This document shows, piece by piece, positions 22,150 to 35,700 of a stretch of 64,000 nucleotides of DNA. Each line of letters starts with the position of its first letter. Within the stretch, counting starts at the first letter, position 1. Both the position numbers and the translations under genes were made by a program. The notes beneath the pieces were generated by a model. That model had not been told where the DNA came from and ran no database searches. It was given only the letters and a program-made list of their open reading frames with translations. Source of the DNA: Sapria himalayana (taxonomy: Eukaryota; Streptophyta; Magnoliopsida; Malpighiales; Rafflesiaceae); contig JAREIK010000379.1 of assembly GCA_029783825.1 (NCBI GenBank), forward strand, positions 473,340-537,339. The letters are read 5' to 3'.

Positions 22150-25100
22150 TAACAATATAATTATCAGAATCACTATTATCCTCCAATGGATCTTATGATA
22201 TTTTGTCTAATTCCAATAGAAGTTCGAACTCATCTTTAGATAGAAATTGATCATCTTCAATTTCTATTGTGCCACCATTTGAGTCACATAAATTTTTTTT
22301 GATCTTTATCTACATTTAAAGGCTCAATTTTATTTATGTCATCTTTCTAATATGCCAGTGCAATTTCTAAGTATGTACTTCTTTGTTACGATGTTGGTAC
22401 TTCAAATTTTGATCGAGCTTTGATTTTGCAAATTACCAACCAATCTCTCTTATCACGAGATAAACTTGGGTATGTACAATAATATAACTGAGTGGCTTGA
22501 ACTGCCATAATAAATGGCTCATATCGATTATATCTGCATTTATGGTTAACATCAACTAGCTTATAATCCAAATAAATCTTTGTGCCCATATTTTGTGTAG
22601 GATTAAACCACTCATACTTAAATAATACAATCCTTTTATTTTCGAGTTCGGGATACTCCAACTCAATAACTTCTTTGAGTTGACCAATCTCATCTGCACT
22701 ATAACCTGAGCCTTTAATGCATACACTACTATTCATTGTTGTTTTAGAAGAAACGTCCCCGATTGTGTGAAATTTATATCTATTAACAAAATACTCGGGA
22801 AAGTTTTCACATATCTAAATGGGCCTTTACTTAGATTCAGAATGAAAATATTTGAATCTCCATTTAAAGGATTAATTGCATGTGACCTAAATTAAAAAAT
22901 GATATTAACAAATAAAAGATACTAATAAATTAAATAATTTAAAATTATAAAATTTAATAATTCTCACATAATTTTTTAACCAATTCGCAAATTCAGTTTT
23001 AAGCATATAATCGACATCATTACTGGAAATTGCTGGATGTCTATATTTTAACTGTTCAACATAAATACTGCACAAATATAAAAAGTGAGAAAAAATGTAT
23101 ATCAATTTTTAATAATTCCTATTAAAGATAAAATTAAACTATGATTAAACCTGCAATCATTTTGGGTATACATACTCAATATATGGTGCAACCTTCTCAC
23201 AATTAAGTAAAACATAGCTACGGGTTGCTTTATACTCTTAATCTATCATACATCTTTTCATTACTCTTCCAAATGCTCTTCCAGGGTGCTTGAAGATACA
23301 TAGTTTGTTCACATAATCATCTTCTACTATCACATGACCTTCATAATTCCACAGAACATTTCTATTCTTTGTATTGACATGATCATCAAAATAATAAGAA
23401 CAAAATGATGATGCTTATTCTACTAAATATGCATTGCAAATTGAACCTTCAGTGGTTGCATTGTTTCTAACATTCAATTTCAACTTACAAAGATAAATAC
23501 ATCCACAATGTTAGGTTTCAATTAGATTAAATTACAATAATACTTAAAGTACAAAATAATAAAACACAACAAATAAAATGTATATACCTCTCAAAAGGAT
23601 ACATCCACCTGAATTACACTGGCCTTGCAATCCTTGCTTCATAAGCCAAATGGACTGGAAAATGCTCCATTGAGTCAAAAAAACTTGATGGGAATATCCG
23701 TTCAAGCTTACAAAAAATAAGTGGAATGTCATTCTACAGTCTCACCATTTCATCTATTTTGATTGTGGTTGTAGTTAGTTATTTGAAAAACAAACTAAGT
23801 TATGTAAGGACCTTCCAAACACTTAGTGGAAGTAATTCATGGAATGCAATTGATATTAATCTCTGCATAAATATATGACCATCATGACTTTTCATTCCAA
23901 ATAACTTAAGATTCTTCATACCCATGCATCTACCCATATTTGACACATATCCATCAGAGAATTTCAAATTTTTAACTCATTCATACAATATTTGTCTTGC
24001 CTTCTTATCAAGTGTGTAGCAAGCTTTAACAAATTTTTCTGTTTTCTCATTCAATTTCAATTCAGGACGTCAACAGTAATCATTCAGCTATTGTCTTGAT
24101 TTTGAAGTGTCTTTTATTTTTCTGTCTACATTAAGGACAATGTTGAAAACATTGTCAAATTTATCTTTTTTCAATATGCATTACACCTAAGTTATGATGA
24201 ATTAAATTGGACTTCCAATAGGAAAAGTCCCAAAATATACTACATTTCTTTTAGTCAAATAATTTTCCTATTGGTCCATTACTTCCAATAGCTTCCTTTT
24301 CAGTTACCTTCTTCAAACCCAAACTCTGAATCTCTGTCATAATATCATCTCCTGAATGAACTGCTGGTACAACTATCATCATAGTTTTATTTTTTTGAAA
24401 TGCAATTCTATTTCTTCGAAATGGATGATTAGTAGGTAGAAACTTATGATGGTTATCAAACCATGACTGTTTACCACTAAATTTGTGGGTAAATGCATCA
24501 GAATTTGTCATGCAATACGTGCATGCGAATCATCCTACAGTACTCCAACCAGATAACATTGAATATGTAGGAAAGTTACTTACCGTCCACATAAGGGCTG
24601 CCCACATAATGAAATTTTACTTTTTTGAGATATCATATGTATTCACGCCAACATCCCATAAATGATTTAACTCTGCAATAAGCGGCTGTAAGAAAACATC
24701 CACCATGTCCTTCAGATTTTTTGGCATGAACCAATATTGATAAAAACATATATTGCTCCTTCATACACAACCATGGAGGCAAGTTATAAGGCGTCACTAT
24801 CACTAGCCATGTTGAATACTATTGTCCAAATTGCCCATATGACAGAAATTCATCGGTGTAGAGACCCAATCTCATATTCCAACTTTCTGCTGCAAAATCT
24901 TGATGTATGTAATTAAAATGCTTCTAAGCAGGTGAATCTGATGGATGGCCCATTACCCCTTCTTCAACCTCATGCTCGGAATGCCACCTCATATCATTTG
25001 TTGTAGCATTTGATGCATATAGTCTATGTAATCAATGAATTAATGGAAAATAATACATCTACTTAAAGACAACCTTCAATTTTTGTTGCGTATCTACAAC

Positions 25101-25847
25101 ATGAGGTGTCTTCCTAAATCGAGGATGATCACAAAACTTACCACTAATTAAATCACTATCACCACCCCAATATAACATGCATCCATTTAAACAATAATCA
25201 ATTTTTTCTACTAGTAAATCCATTCCTCATAGTAACTTCTTAGTGTTGTAAAAGTTGTTAGTGATCAAATTATTATCCATAATAATCTCTTTCATTAGTT
25301 CTGTCACCTGATCAATATTTTCTCAGACATGATTTTCTGACTTAATGCTCATTAGTCGAGCCACAAGTGACAATTGCGAATGTGTTTTACAACCATGCCA
25401 CAACTCTTTATCTGCAGGTTTAAGTATTTCATAAAATTTTTGAGCTTCAGGATTAGGTGGTTCATCCATGTAATCCATATTGAAGTCAGCACCAATAGCT
25501 TCTGTGATCATTCTATGGTATGTGTTTGATGATTCTTCACCACAAGCAAATAATTCAATACCCTCATTTTGGTCAATATTCAGAGCCATTGTACTTTCCC
25601 CATTATAAATCCAAATAAAATAATTTGGCACAAAGCCATATTTAGCCAAATGATATCTTATAGTGTTTGTATCACGAAAAGGGATATTCTGACACTTGCG
25701 ATGATTGCATGTACACTTAATTTTTTTTCCATCCATCAATCTCAATTTACATGCAAAATTGAAGAAAGTTTCAAGCCCAATCAAAAAAATTTTATTCAAA
25801 AATCCTTTAATAACCCTTCTGTACATCCACATATGATCTGAGCTCAT
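22150..25847 (-). pseudogene. TNP2-type CACTA transposase, left copy
   Basis: The catalytic protein of plant CACTA elements. Minus-strand order: a Transpos_assoc N-terminus from MSSDHMWMYRR (25847) with a Cys/His cluster CTCNHRKCQN, open for 174 codons to 25323 and ending in HSQLSLVARLMSIKSE; the Transposase_21 catalytic region (about 25250-24250) with YWGGDSDLISGKF, NDMRWHSEHE, YSTWLVIVTPYNLPPWLCMKEQ and DIMTEIQSLGLKK; DUF4218-like pieces (about 24100-23200); and a DUF4216 segment (22736-22386) with ELENKRIVLFKYEWF and DYKLVDVN. Apparent introns interrupt the frame, but real stops are also frequent. It is better preserved at its N-terminus than the right copy, which lacks that part. Confidence 0.85.
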
Positions 25848-26328
25848 TTTTCCCTATTTTATTTAAAAAAAATAATGCCCAATCATTATTTTGAAGAAAA
25901 CATTCTATGACTTCAAAATATACAACTAATTAAAAAAATTACATACAGATGAATATTTAAAAATTAAATATCATGAATATCAAGGCAATGCATTTGCAGA
26001 ATCTACATTAATAGATAAAGAAATTTTTAGTACGATAAAGATTAATAGATATCATAGTTATACTAGATAAAGGGTGCAAAATGCGATAATGCACAAGAAA
26101 GGAAAGCAAAAAAAGACATTTAATGTTTGAAGGAGGAGAGGGAGAGAGGGAGAGAGAAGGTGGGGGGAGGGAGGGAGAGAGAGAGAGAGAGAGAAAGTAG
26201 AGAGAGAAGGAGGGGGAGAGAGGGGGAGAGAAATGGTGAAAGGGAGAGAGAGGGACAGAGAGAGAGGAAGAGAGAGAGGGAGAGAGATGAGAGAGGGAAC
26301 GACGAAGAGAGAGAGAGTGAGACAGAGG

Positions 26329-26362
<34 letters not shown>

Positions 26363-27438
26363 AAGCAAGAAAGGAGAGCGAGAAAAAAAAATAACAAGAG
26401 AAAGAGAGTAACACAAAAAAAAGAGGAATAAAGTGATAGGAAGAATTAGAGAGGGAGAGAGAGACACACATAGAGAGTGCAGTGTTAGAATAAAAAATTA
26501 TATAAAAGAAAAAAAATTCTTCGATATAAACCAATCAAATATTACATCTTTTGTCATACATAAGTTCATATTTGAGCCTGAGGCCCAAGGGCTGGGATTA
26601 GGTAAGAGTGCAATCCTTATTTGTATTATACCATATATGAGCCTGATCAACGGACACTCTCATACTACGTGCTTACATATTGTTGATATTATATCTTTTT
26701 CCATTTAATTTCAAATTAGTTCAACAAATTAATATTATCCCATATATAATTATATGTTAGGATACATATAGTAAATGTAGTTATAAATAGTTAAACATAT
26801 AATTATATATAGATATATGCATACAAGTAGGTATAAGTAAATATAAATAAATGTATACAAAGTTATAAACAATTATATAGATTTACATATATGTATACAT
26901 ATATGTACATAATTAAAAATAAAGTTATATTTATTTATATAGAGTTATTTATAGTTATAAATATATATATATATAGTTATACACATATAGTTAAACAGTG
27001 TGTTGTATGTTTTTATACATATAATTATAAATATTATTACATGTAGTTGAATTGTTAGAGTAATATAAATTATAGTAAATATAAATTTGGTAGAAGCTGA
27101 ATTGTTAGAGTAATAATAAATTACATTATTGTGGCTAAAATCATAAATTGAAGTTGATAAAACATTTTTTGGTAGAAAAAAATTTATTGTGTTGCATGAC
27201 ATTGTGGGGATTATAAACATTAAAAATTTCTAAATATTATTAATAGTTTTATATCCTCTATCTAAATCAAAAATGTTATAGATTTAAAATATTATACTTT
27301 TTTAATCTACCTACCCTTCTCCCAACCTCAATCCAAAATCATCAATCCCTTGATATTCCCTAGCTAATTTTTTGCAATTTAGATAAGGATTGATCCCTAG
27401 CTAAAATTCCCTAGCTAAATCGATATTTTCTTGTAGTG
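25848..27438. other. 5' leader and terminus of the left CACTA element
   Basis: Upstream region of the left transposase gene. It contains the GA-rich tract (26127-26475), an AT-rich segment and, in the last 90 bp, three or four CCCTAGCTAA subterminal motifs before the terminus at 27438. No coding sequence is supported; open frames across the tract read only R/E/G/K or S/L/F/P. Confidence 0.6.
26127..26475. repeat. GA-rich low-complexity tract
   Basis: About 350 bp of nearly pure purine on the plus strand (GAGAGAGA with GGGA interruptions). It lies about 300 bp upstream of the left TNP2 start. Confidence 0.9.
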
Positions 27439-29285
27439 ATAGGATATATATCAAAATATTATAATATAACAAGAGGAAAAAATAGTATCGAATATTATTG
27501 AAATCATTGAGAAGGTATCAAAAATATTGATGATATCAGATATATTCAAGCTACTTCAAACTTTATCAAATTATATCAAATATAATCTATTTCTATAAAA
27601 GTGTCTATGTAATTTTTAGAAAAATATTAGCTGTCTTTGAATCAATATCATCAGATAATATTGAAAAGCATTGTATATTGTTAAATATTATTATATAGCT
27701 TCTTAAAATTTTATTCAATTAAATGAGCATGCTTGATAACTAATTTGTGTTGACTCTCTTTGGTACACATTGAGTATTGTCGAACATGATCAAGAAGAAA
27801 ATACACAAACAACATGGAAAATCTAACTTATGGATAAGTATTAAAATTTGTTAAGTATCATCTAATATCTTTATAAATCTTAGAATTATTAATAATGGAT
27901 ATACATCAATCAAAATAGAATCATTATTTAAACAAAATTTTAACATAATTATAAATATTAAGAAAAATTAGTAGAACATCTATTGAAAGACATTAGAAAT
28001 CATTTATTTTCATGAAGAAATTATTTGTGATGATTATTTATGAAGACACAGTGTGCCTCATGGTATAAAAAGTCAGAAATAGTGATTAGGGTCTTGTAAT
28101 ATATATATAATATGCGTGTGTGTGTGTGTGTGTATGAAGCTCAGATATCAATAACTAGTATTGAAATATGATCAAATCCCAAAACTAGATGGGTTAATTA
28201 TGGTGATTTCAAATTTATAATTATAACGTATAAATAGTTTTTCTGTTTTTATGAACCTTTACTATTTCAGAGTGAATTAAAATAAATAGTGCCCATGTAT
28301 ACATAAAAGTTGCCCACATTGATGATAAAAATTAGAGGTCGACCAAAATAATTTTATAGTATATTCATAGATGTAATGCACAGTGCACACCACACATCAT
28401 CATAAATAAGTATACCTAGATACACATTGCTTAAATCAAATACCACATAATACAAAACATAAATCATAAAAACCATATCTTAATTTAACCATTCATAAGT
28501 GAAGTAAATTAAAATAGAAAACACATGGGATTACTCAAGTATTTTTCCAAAGAAATTAGAGCAAAAACAATGCTTCATACTAAGCACACCGTGAGCAATA
28601 TCGCATGCTCCACATCGAGGACACCTCAAGTAAAAACATTAGCAGCACTATATATATACTCATTGAGTTTTTCATCAATTTTAATTTTGCATAAATTTAA
28701 ATGCTAATTCTAGTATATATTTATATATAGTGTAGTATATATATAATCATTGTTACATGTTACATCATATATATATATATATATTATAAATATATACATA
28801 CTATTGTAATATATTATAGCAGCAACATGTTACCATCAGTATGTGTGTGTGTTAGTAGTAGTAATATGTTATATGTATATGGATGATAATAAATAGGCAT
28901 TCATCAATGATGAAGATTACTACCCAGTAATCAACAGTACATCATATGAAGATGATCTCAAAATAAGTTGTATGGTATAGGTATTAATACAATCAATAAA
29001 AAAGAAGATAAATTATTATACTAATAGATTATTGTAAGTCTTTCTATTATTCCTAGTCACGTTTCATTTGAAACAAAACATAGTCTATTTATTCATATAT
29101 TGAGATTCAAGGTATTTAGAGTGAGGAGGGTATAATGAGAACTAAATGATGTCATACCCAATACATAGTATCTTTACAAATTAATGGCATGCTATTCATC
29201 TTAATACTTGATTATGATCATAAATATATCAACTCTTGGTTGGAAAATTTATATCAATCACCTCAATCATGGATTGACCAATCAA
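27439..29285. other. AT-rich spacer between the CACTA copies, no gene seen
   Basis: Contains a (GT)n run near 28114-28131 and TATATATA runs near 28720-28790. No domain recognised. It lies downstream of the Mutator-like relic and could include that element's non-coding end. Confidence 0.4.
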
Positions 29286-30590
29286 TTGTAATGTTGCACG
29301 TATGTGCTCACTTAGGATACCCAACATTTACTAATTTTTACATGTGCACTTTCTATTCATGTTGTCAATGTTAATATAAGTCTGACTAGTGCAAACACTA
29401 AAAACAACATTCATCAATATATCCACTAGTAATGATTGACTCTTGGCAATGTTATATATTACCTACTCTTCCTTATGTTTCATTAGAAATTTACATGTCC
29501 AATAATGATGTTCAACACAAAGTTAAGAATTGAAGGACTCAACCAAATTATTTTTTGTTTTATCTCATATTTTTTTTTGGGAACTCAGACATTGCTCAGT
29601 ATTTTGGCTCATGTGATTTAACCCATGTTATTAGATTTTCCTTAAATTTTCTTAGTTCTTCCAATGACAAATTATAACCATTATTCAACCTAATAAATGC
29701 AAGACTATCAATGGATTAGTATTCTATAGTTCATGAGTATTATATTTAACAAAAATACTAATAAAATATTAATTTAAGTGCCAATAGTAATAAACAAGAT
29801 TTTCTAGACCAATTAGTCGAGGAATGATATGAATATGTGTTGGGTGCTTATTGATATAATGATGATATGTATCTATTAGATATAATGATGATATCTTTTT
29901 TATCGACAACCCTTTTAATATTTTCTAAAAACAAAGTCAATCATTATAATTTTTTGTGCTTGTCACACATAATACTAAAGGGAAACATATAATTATTAGC
30001 TTCATATGAGCTTTTAGATAAAATGGTCTCACCATAAAAGTCAATCATATGCAACATTTTGATAGTTATATTAGGCCAACAACCCTTAGATAGATATAGA
30101 ATATACAACAAAAAGTTCCTCGAAATGACTAGTAAATGAATGGGGCAACTCAACAATAGTTGTTGTATTTGTTTTAACAACTCAACCAGTAGTAATTTAT
30201 AATAATTACATTGAAGTTCAAATATACACTTTGTCAACTTCTCTTTAGCATGTTATTAATAATTATAGGATAAGCATAAGTATAAGCAGAACACATACTA
30301 TCTGACAAAATCTTTACTTATTTATTCAGGTTGAAACTCAAGGATTGATCTGATGAAATTATTAAAGTGAATGGATGCCATATTAGGTTAGACTCTAGAC
30401 TCGGATGAAGCTAGATCCTCAAAAAACTAATTATCAAATTTTGAAAGGGCATTTTTATCAACTTTAGAGATTCTTATTATGGCACCAGTAATTCTCCAAG
30501 GATACTCATAAGCATTGCATAATACACTCATGTGCTTCTAATCATTTCTATTAAATTTATGGAGGAACCTCTCAACTAAAGACATTAGGT
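29286..30590 (-). pseudogene. Mutator-like (MULE) transposase relic with SWIM finger
   Basis: Minus-strand reading shows MULE domains in order: an N-terminal zinc-knuckle-like C..YEYPWRITGAIIRISK (about 30520-30470); the start of the catalytic region GCWPNITIKMLHMIDFYGET and YEANNYMFPFSIMC (about 30085-29950), where the family has a D in GCRP.I.ID; FLENIKRVVDKKDIIIISNR (about 29930-29870); LEELRKFKENLITWVKSHEP (about 29670-29600); NNLVESFNS (about 29550); and a SWIM-type finger RKCTCKN...MLGIL.EHIRAT (about 29355-29295), in which one Cys reads Ser. Many stops mean it is dead. Terminal inverted repeats and a 9-bp duplication were not identified. Confidence 0.85.
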
Positions 30591-32136
30591 ATTCAATATT
30601 ATGAAAAAAAACAAAATAAAAATGTTTACTCTTTGATTAAGCAATCTAAGATAATCGATGAAGAATAAATATATAAACGTACCTCAAATCAATAACAAAT
30701 TAAAACTTAAACCTCTAATTAATTTTAGTTGAATCAGTGTCGAGAGATAGATGGTGGAATGCGGAGGAATTCGATTCTGTTAGAGATGCGTCAAGTTGAG
30801 AGAGAGAATGTATATTTTTAATTATTAAAACATTAAATAAATAATATATATATTTATAATACAAAAATACTCATTAATTTTATTAACTATCAAAATTTTT
30901 TCAACAAAATTATTATTTATTAACAAAATTAATGAAAAACAAATACCTCATAATTTTTTATTATAATACTAATTAAACAATAAATACATAAATAATAAAA
31001 AATATGTTTTTTCTTAAAAAAATATCAAATAGGTACAAAATTAACAAACTTCATATAATAAGATATAAATGAAAAGATGATTTATCTTCTAGCCACTCGC
31101 CTAAAAGTTATAAAATACTTTTAATGTTAAAAATTATATAAAAATGTATATTTTATGGTTATAAATTTTTAAGAATTCATATTAATTTTTACAAAGACAT
31201 TATGAAATAATTTTAAATGCATAAAATTTCATATTATTTGATATCATTAATAATTTTTAAAATTCAAAAAATTACTTAAAGTGAAAAAATAATTAAAAAA
31301 TAATAATATTTATTATTTTAATAAAAACTTATATTAAAAGCTAATTGTAAAATTATTACTCAATTGTTTAATTTTTATAAATTTTAGTAGGATTAAATAT
31401 CTATGTATTTATTTATAATTATTATTTTATTTTCTTTTTATTTATAATGCTAAAAGCTAGTTTATTATATTTATAATTTTTATAAATATAATAAACTAAT
31501 TTTTTTAATGTTAAAAGCTATTTATTATTATTATTATTTATAATTTTTATATGATTATTGAAAAAAATATTTTTTTATTATATTTCAAGATTTTAAAAAT
31601 TAGTATTATTTATTTTTTTAAAAGTTTTCTATAATCACAAAATTTTTTTAATACTTATAATAATATAAATATTTACTAATTTATTCGTCAATTCAGATAT
31701 TTTTGAAAATATTTTCTATTTTATCATAAAATAAATCAATTTACATTTAAATTAGTAGAAATTTTAATGCATGTTAATTTAATTTTTAAAATATCGAAAA
31801 AATTATTATACTTATTGAATTAATTATTTAATGTAACTATAATTTAAATTATTTAGATTCTTAATTAAAGATTTTAGAAAAAATTTTTGTATAATTTTTA
31901 AAAAATTAATACATTATAAAAATAGTTATTTTAGTCCTTATTAATATTATAATTTTTTTTTTGTATTTTATATATTTTAAATTAATTATTTATAATATCA
32001 TTTTTTATGATTTTATGAGGAGAATGTGTGTTTCAAAGATTGCTCATATATAGACCAATAACATACATTTAATAAACAAAATTAAATAAAATATTAAAAC
32101 AAATAATAAAGAAAAAAATTATATAATTAAATATTG
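30591..32136. other. Extremely AT-rich spacer, no gene seen
   Basis: From 30830 to 32130 the composition is almost wholly A/T with runs such as ATTATTATTATT. No feature can be supported apart from a GAGAGA tract near 30797. The 5' terminus of the right CACTA copy would be expected hereabouts, but no CACTACAAGAAAA was found. Confidence 0.4.
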
Positions 32137-32748
32137 GCTAGGGAAATACCGTCGCTAAATCCGTAGCTAAATTATAGATTTTATAAGCTAGGGAAAATTC
32201 ATCGCTTTATTATGGATTTTATTATTCGAGAAAATCCTTTGCTAAATCCATTGTTAAATTATAAATTTTATTAGCTAAGAAATTACGTCGCTAAATTCGT
32301 CGCAAAATTAAAAATTTTATTTTCTAGAGAAATTTTGTCGCTAAATCCGTCACTAATTTATGGATTTTATTAGTTAGGGATATTCACTCGCTAAATCCAT
32401 AGATAAAATATTGATTTTATTAGCTAGGAAAAATTTGTTGCTAGATCCGTAGCTAAATCAAGGATTTTATTAGCAAGAGAAAATCCATCGCTAAATCTGT
32501 CGCTAAATTAAAGATTTTATTAGCAAGGAAACTTCCGTCGCTATATCCATCGATATATCCGTCGCTAAATCAAGGATTTTATTAGCAAGGGAAAATTCAT
32601 CGCTAAATCCATCTCTAAATCAAGGATTTTAATAGCAAGAAAAATTCTGTCGCTAAATCCGTCGTTAGACCAAGAATTTTATTAGCAAGGGAAAATTCGT
32701 CGCTAAATTAAGGATTTTTATTAGCAAAGGAATATCCATCGGCTAAAT
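32137..32748. repeat. Expanded CACTA subterminal repeat array (about a dozen units)
   Basis: Units of roughly 45-55 bp of the form GCTAGGGAAAATTCGTCGCT followed by AAATCCGTCGCTAAAT and AAGGATTTTATTA are repeated in one orientation. The left copy has only three or four such motifs at its 5' end. Confidence 0.85.
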
Positions 32749-35700
32749 GGATGCATGTTATATTGGGGCAGTGAGTGTGATTTAATTAGCTGTAAATTTT
32801 TTGATCATCCTCGATTTAAGAAGGCACCTCGTGTTATAGATACATGACAAAAATTGAAGGTTGTCTTTATGAAGATGTATTATTTTCCATCAATTTCTCA
32901 ATTACAGAGACTATATGTATCAAATGCTATAGAAAATGATATGAGGTGGCATTCCGAGCATGAGGTTTAAGAAAGGATAATGCATCATCCATTAGATTCA
33001 CCTGCTTGGAAGCATTTTAATTATATACATTAAGATTTTGCAGTAGAAAGTTGAAATGTGAGATTGGATCTCTACACTGATGGATTTCAGCTATTTTGGA
33101 AATCTGGACAACAATATTCAATATGGCCAGTGATAATGATACCTTATAACTTGCCTCCGTGATTATGTATGAAGGAGTAATATATGTTTTTGTTAATATT
33201 GGTTCCAGGGGCAAAAAATCTGAAAGACATGCTGGATGTTTTCTTACAGCCTCATATTGCAGAGTTAAATCATTTATGGAATATTGGCGTGAATACATAT
33301 GATACCTCAAAGAAACAAAATTTATTTATGCGGGCAGCCCTTATGTGGATGGTAAGTGACTTACCTTCATATTCAATGTTGTCTGGCTGGAGTAGTACTG
33401 TAGGACGATTCGCATGCCCGTATTACAAGACAAATTCTGATGTATTTACCTTCAAATTTAGTGGTAAATAGTCATGGCTTGATAACCATCATATGTTTTT
33501 ACCTACAAATTATCCATTTCGAAAAAATAAAATTATTATGACAGTTGCACCAGCAGTTCATTCAAGAGATGATATTATGACAGAGATTCAGAGTTTGGGT
33601 TTGAAGAAGATAACTGAAAAGGAATCTACTGGAAGTAATGGACCAATAGGAAAATTACTTGGCTGGAGGAAACGTAGTATATTTTGGGACTTGCCCTATT
33701 GGAAGTCCAATTTAATTCTTCATAACTTAGATGTAATGCATATTAAAAAAATTATTTTTGACAATGTTTTCAACATTGTCCTTAATGTAAATGGAAAAAT
33801 AAATGACTCTTTAAAATCAATACAAGAGCTGAATGATTACTGCCGGCATCGTGAATTGAAACTGAATGAGGAAACAAAAAATTTCTTAAAGCTTGCTACA
33901 CACTTGATAAGAAGGCAAGACAGATATTGTGTGAATGGGTTAAAAATGTGAAATTTTCTGATGGATATGTGTCAAATATGGGTAGATGCGTGGATATGAA
34001 AAATCTTATGTTATTTGGAATGAAAAGTCATGACTATCATGTATTTATGCAGAGATTAATACCAATTCCATTCCATGAATTACTTCCACTAAGTGTTTGG
34101 AAGGTCCTTACAGAACTTAGTTTATTTTTAAAATAGCTAATTGCAACCACAATCAAAATAGATGAGATGGTGAAGCTGGAGAATGACATTCCACTTATTA
34201 TTTGTAAGCTTTAATAGATATTCCCACATAGTTTTTTTGACTCAATGGAGCATTTTCCAGTCCATTTAGCATATGAAGCAAGAATTTCAGGGCTAGTGCA
34301 ATTTAGGTGGATGTATCCTTTTGAGAGATAAATACATTTAATTTGTTGTGTTTTATTATTTTGTACTTTAAGTATTATTGTAATTTAATCTAATTGAAAC
34401 CTAACATTATGGATGTAGGCATATTTGTAAGTTGAAATTGAATGTTAGAAACAAGGAAAAAGTTGAAGGTTCAATTTATAATGCATATTTAGTAGAAGAA
34501 GCATCATCATTTTGTTTTTATTATTTTGAGGATCATGTCAATACAAATAATAGAAATGTGCTGCGGAATTATGAAGGTCATGTGATGGTAGAAGATGATT
34601 CTGTGGACAAACTATCTATCTTCAAGCACCCTGGAAGAGCATTTGGAAGAGCAATGAAAAGATGTATGACAGATGATGGGTACAAAACAACCCGGAGCTA
34701 CATTTTACTTAATTGTGAGGAGGTTTCACCATATATTGAGTATGTATACCCAAAATGGTTGTAGGTTTAATCATAGTTTAATTTTATGTTTAATAGGAAT
34801 TATTAAAAATTGATATACATTTTCTCTCTCTTTTTATATTTGTGCAGTATTTATGTTGAGCAGTTAAAATATAGGCATCCAGCAATTTCCAGTAATGATG
34901 TCCATTATATGCTTGAAACTGAATTTGTGAATTGGTTAAAAAATTATGTGAGAATTATTAAGTTTTATATTTTTGAATTAGTTAATTTATTAGTGTCTTT
35001 TATTTGTTAATATCATTTTTTAATTTATGTCACAGGCAATTGATCATTCTAATGGAGATTCAAAAATTTTCATTCTGAATCTAAGTAAAAGCCCGTTTAG
35101 ATATGTGAAAACCTATCCTGGGTATTTTGTTAATGGATATAAATTTCACACAATTGGACATGGTTCTTCTAAAACAAAAATGAATAGTGGTGTATGCATT
35201 AAAGGCTCAGATTATAGTACAGATGAGATTGATTATTATGGTCAACTCAAAGAAGTTATTGAGTTGGAGTATCCTGGACTCAAAAATAACAGGATTGTAT
35301 TATTTAAGTGCGAGTGGTTTGATTCTGCACAAAATGTAGGCACAAAGATTCATTCGGATTATAAGCTAGTGGATGTTAACCATAAACGCAGATATAATCG
35401 ATATGAGCCATTTATTATGTCAGTTCAAGCCACTCAGGTATATTATTGTACATATCCGAGTTTATCTAGTGATAAGAGAGATTGGTGGGTGATTTGCAAA
35501 ATCAAAGCTCGATCAAAATTTGAAGTACCAATATTGCAACAAAGAAGTGCAGACTTAGAAATTGTACCGGCATTCCAGAAAGATGACATAAATAATATTG
35601 AGCCTTTGAATGTAGATGAAGATCCAGAAAATTCATGTGACTCAAATGGTGGCACAATATAAATTAAAGATGATCAATTTCTATCTGAAGATAAGTTCGA

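Larger units (their letters stand above)
16809..27438 (-). mobile_element. CACTA (En/Spm) element, left copy, both termini present
   Basis: The ends are the canonical CACTACAAGAAAA at 16809-16821 and its exact complement at 27426-27438. Subterminal repeats of TTAGCTAGGGAA and CGTCGCTAAA type follow inside both ends. The element runs on the minus strand: TNP2-type transposase (25847 to about 22150), then a second TNPA-like gene (22016 to 20157), then a long non-coding 3' tail with duplicated GCN arrays. The 10.6-kb length is usual for the superfamily. The expected 3-bp target duplication is absent (TTT before 16809, ATA after 27438). Confidence 0.92.

Noticed and set aside
26008..26534. Serine/leucine-rich and arginine/glutamate-rich frames across the GA tract
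   Set aside because: Low-complexity translation of a purine repeat.
32137..32748. CRISPR-like array of regularly spaced repeats
   Set aside because: Spacers are not unique, repeats are degenerate and the motif is the CACTA subterminal repeat; the genome is a plant.
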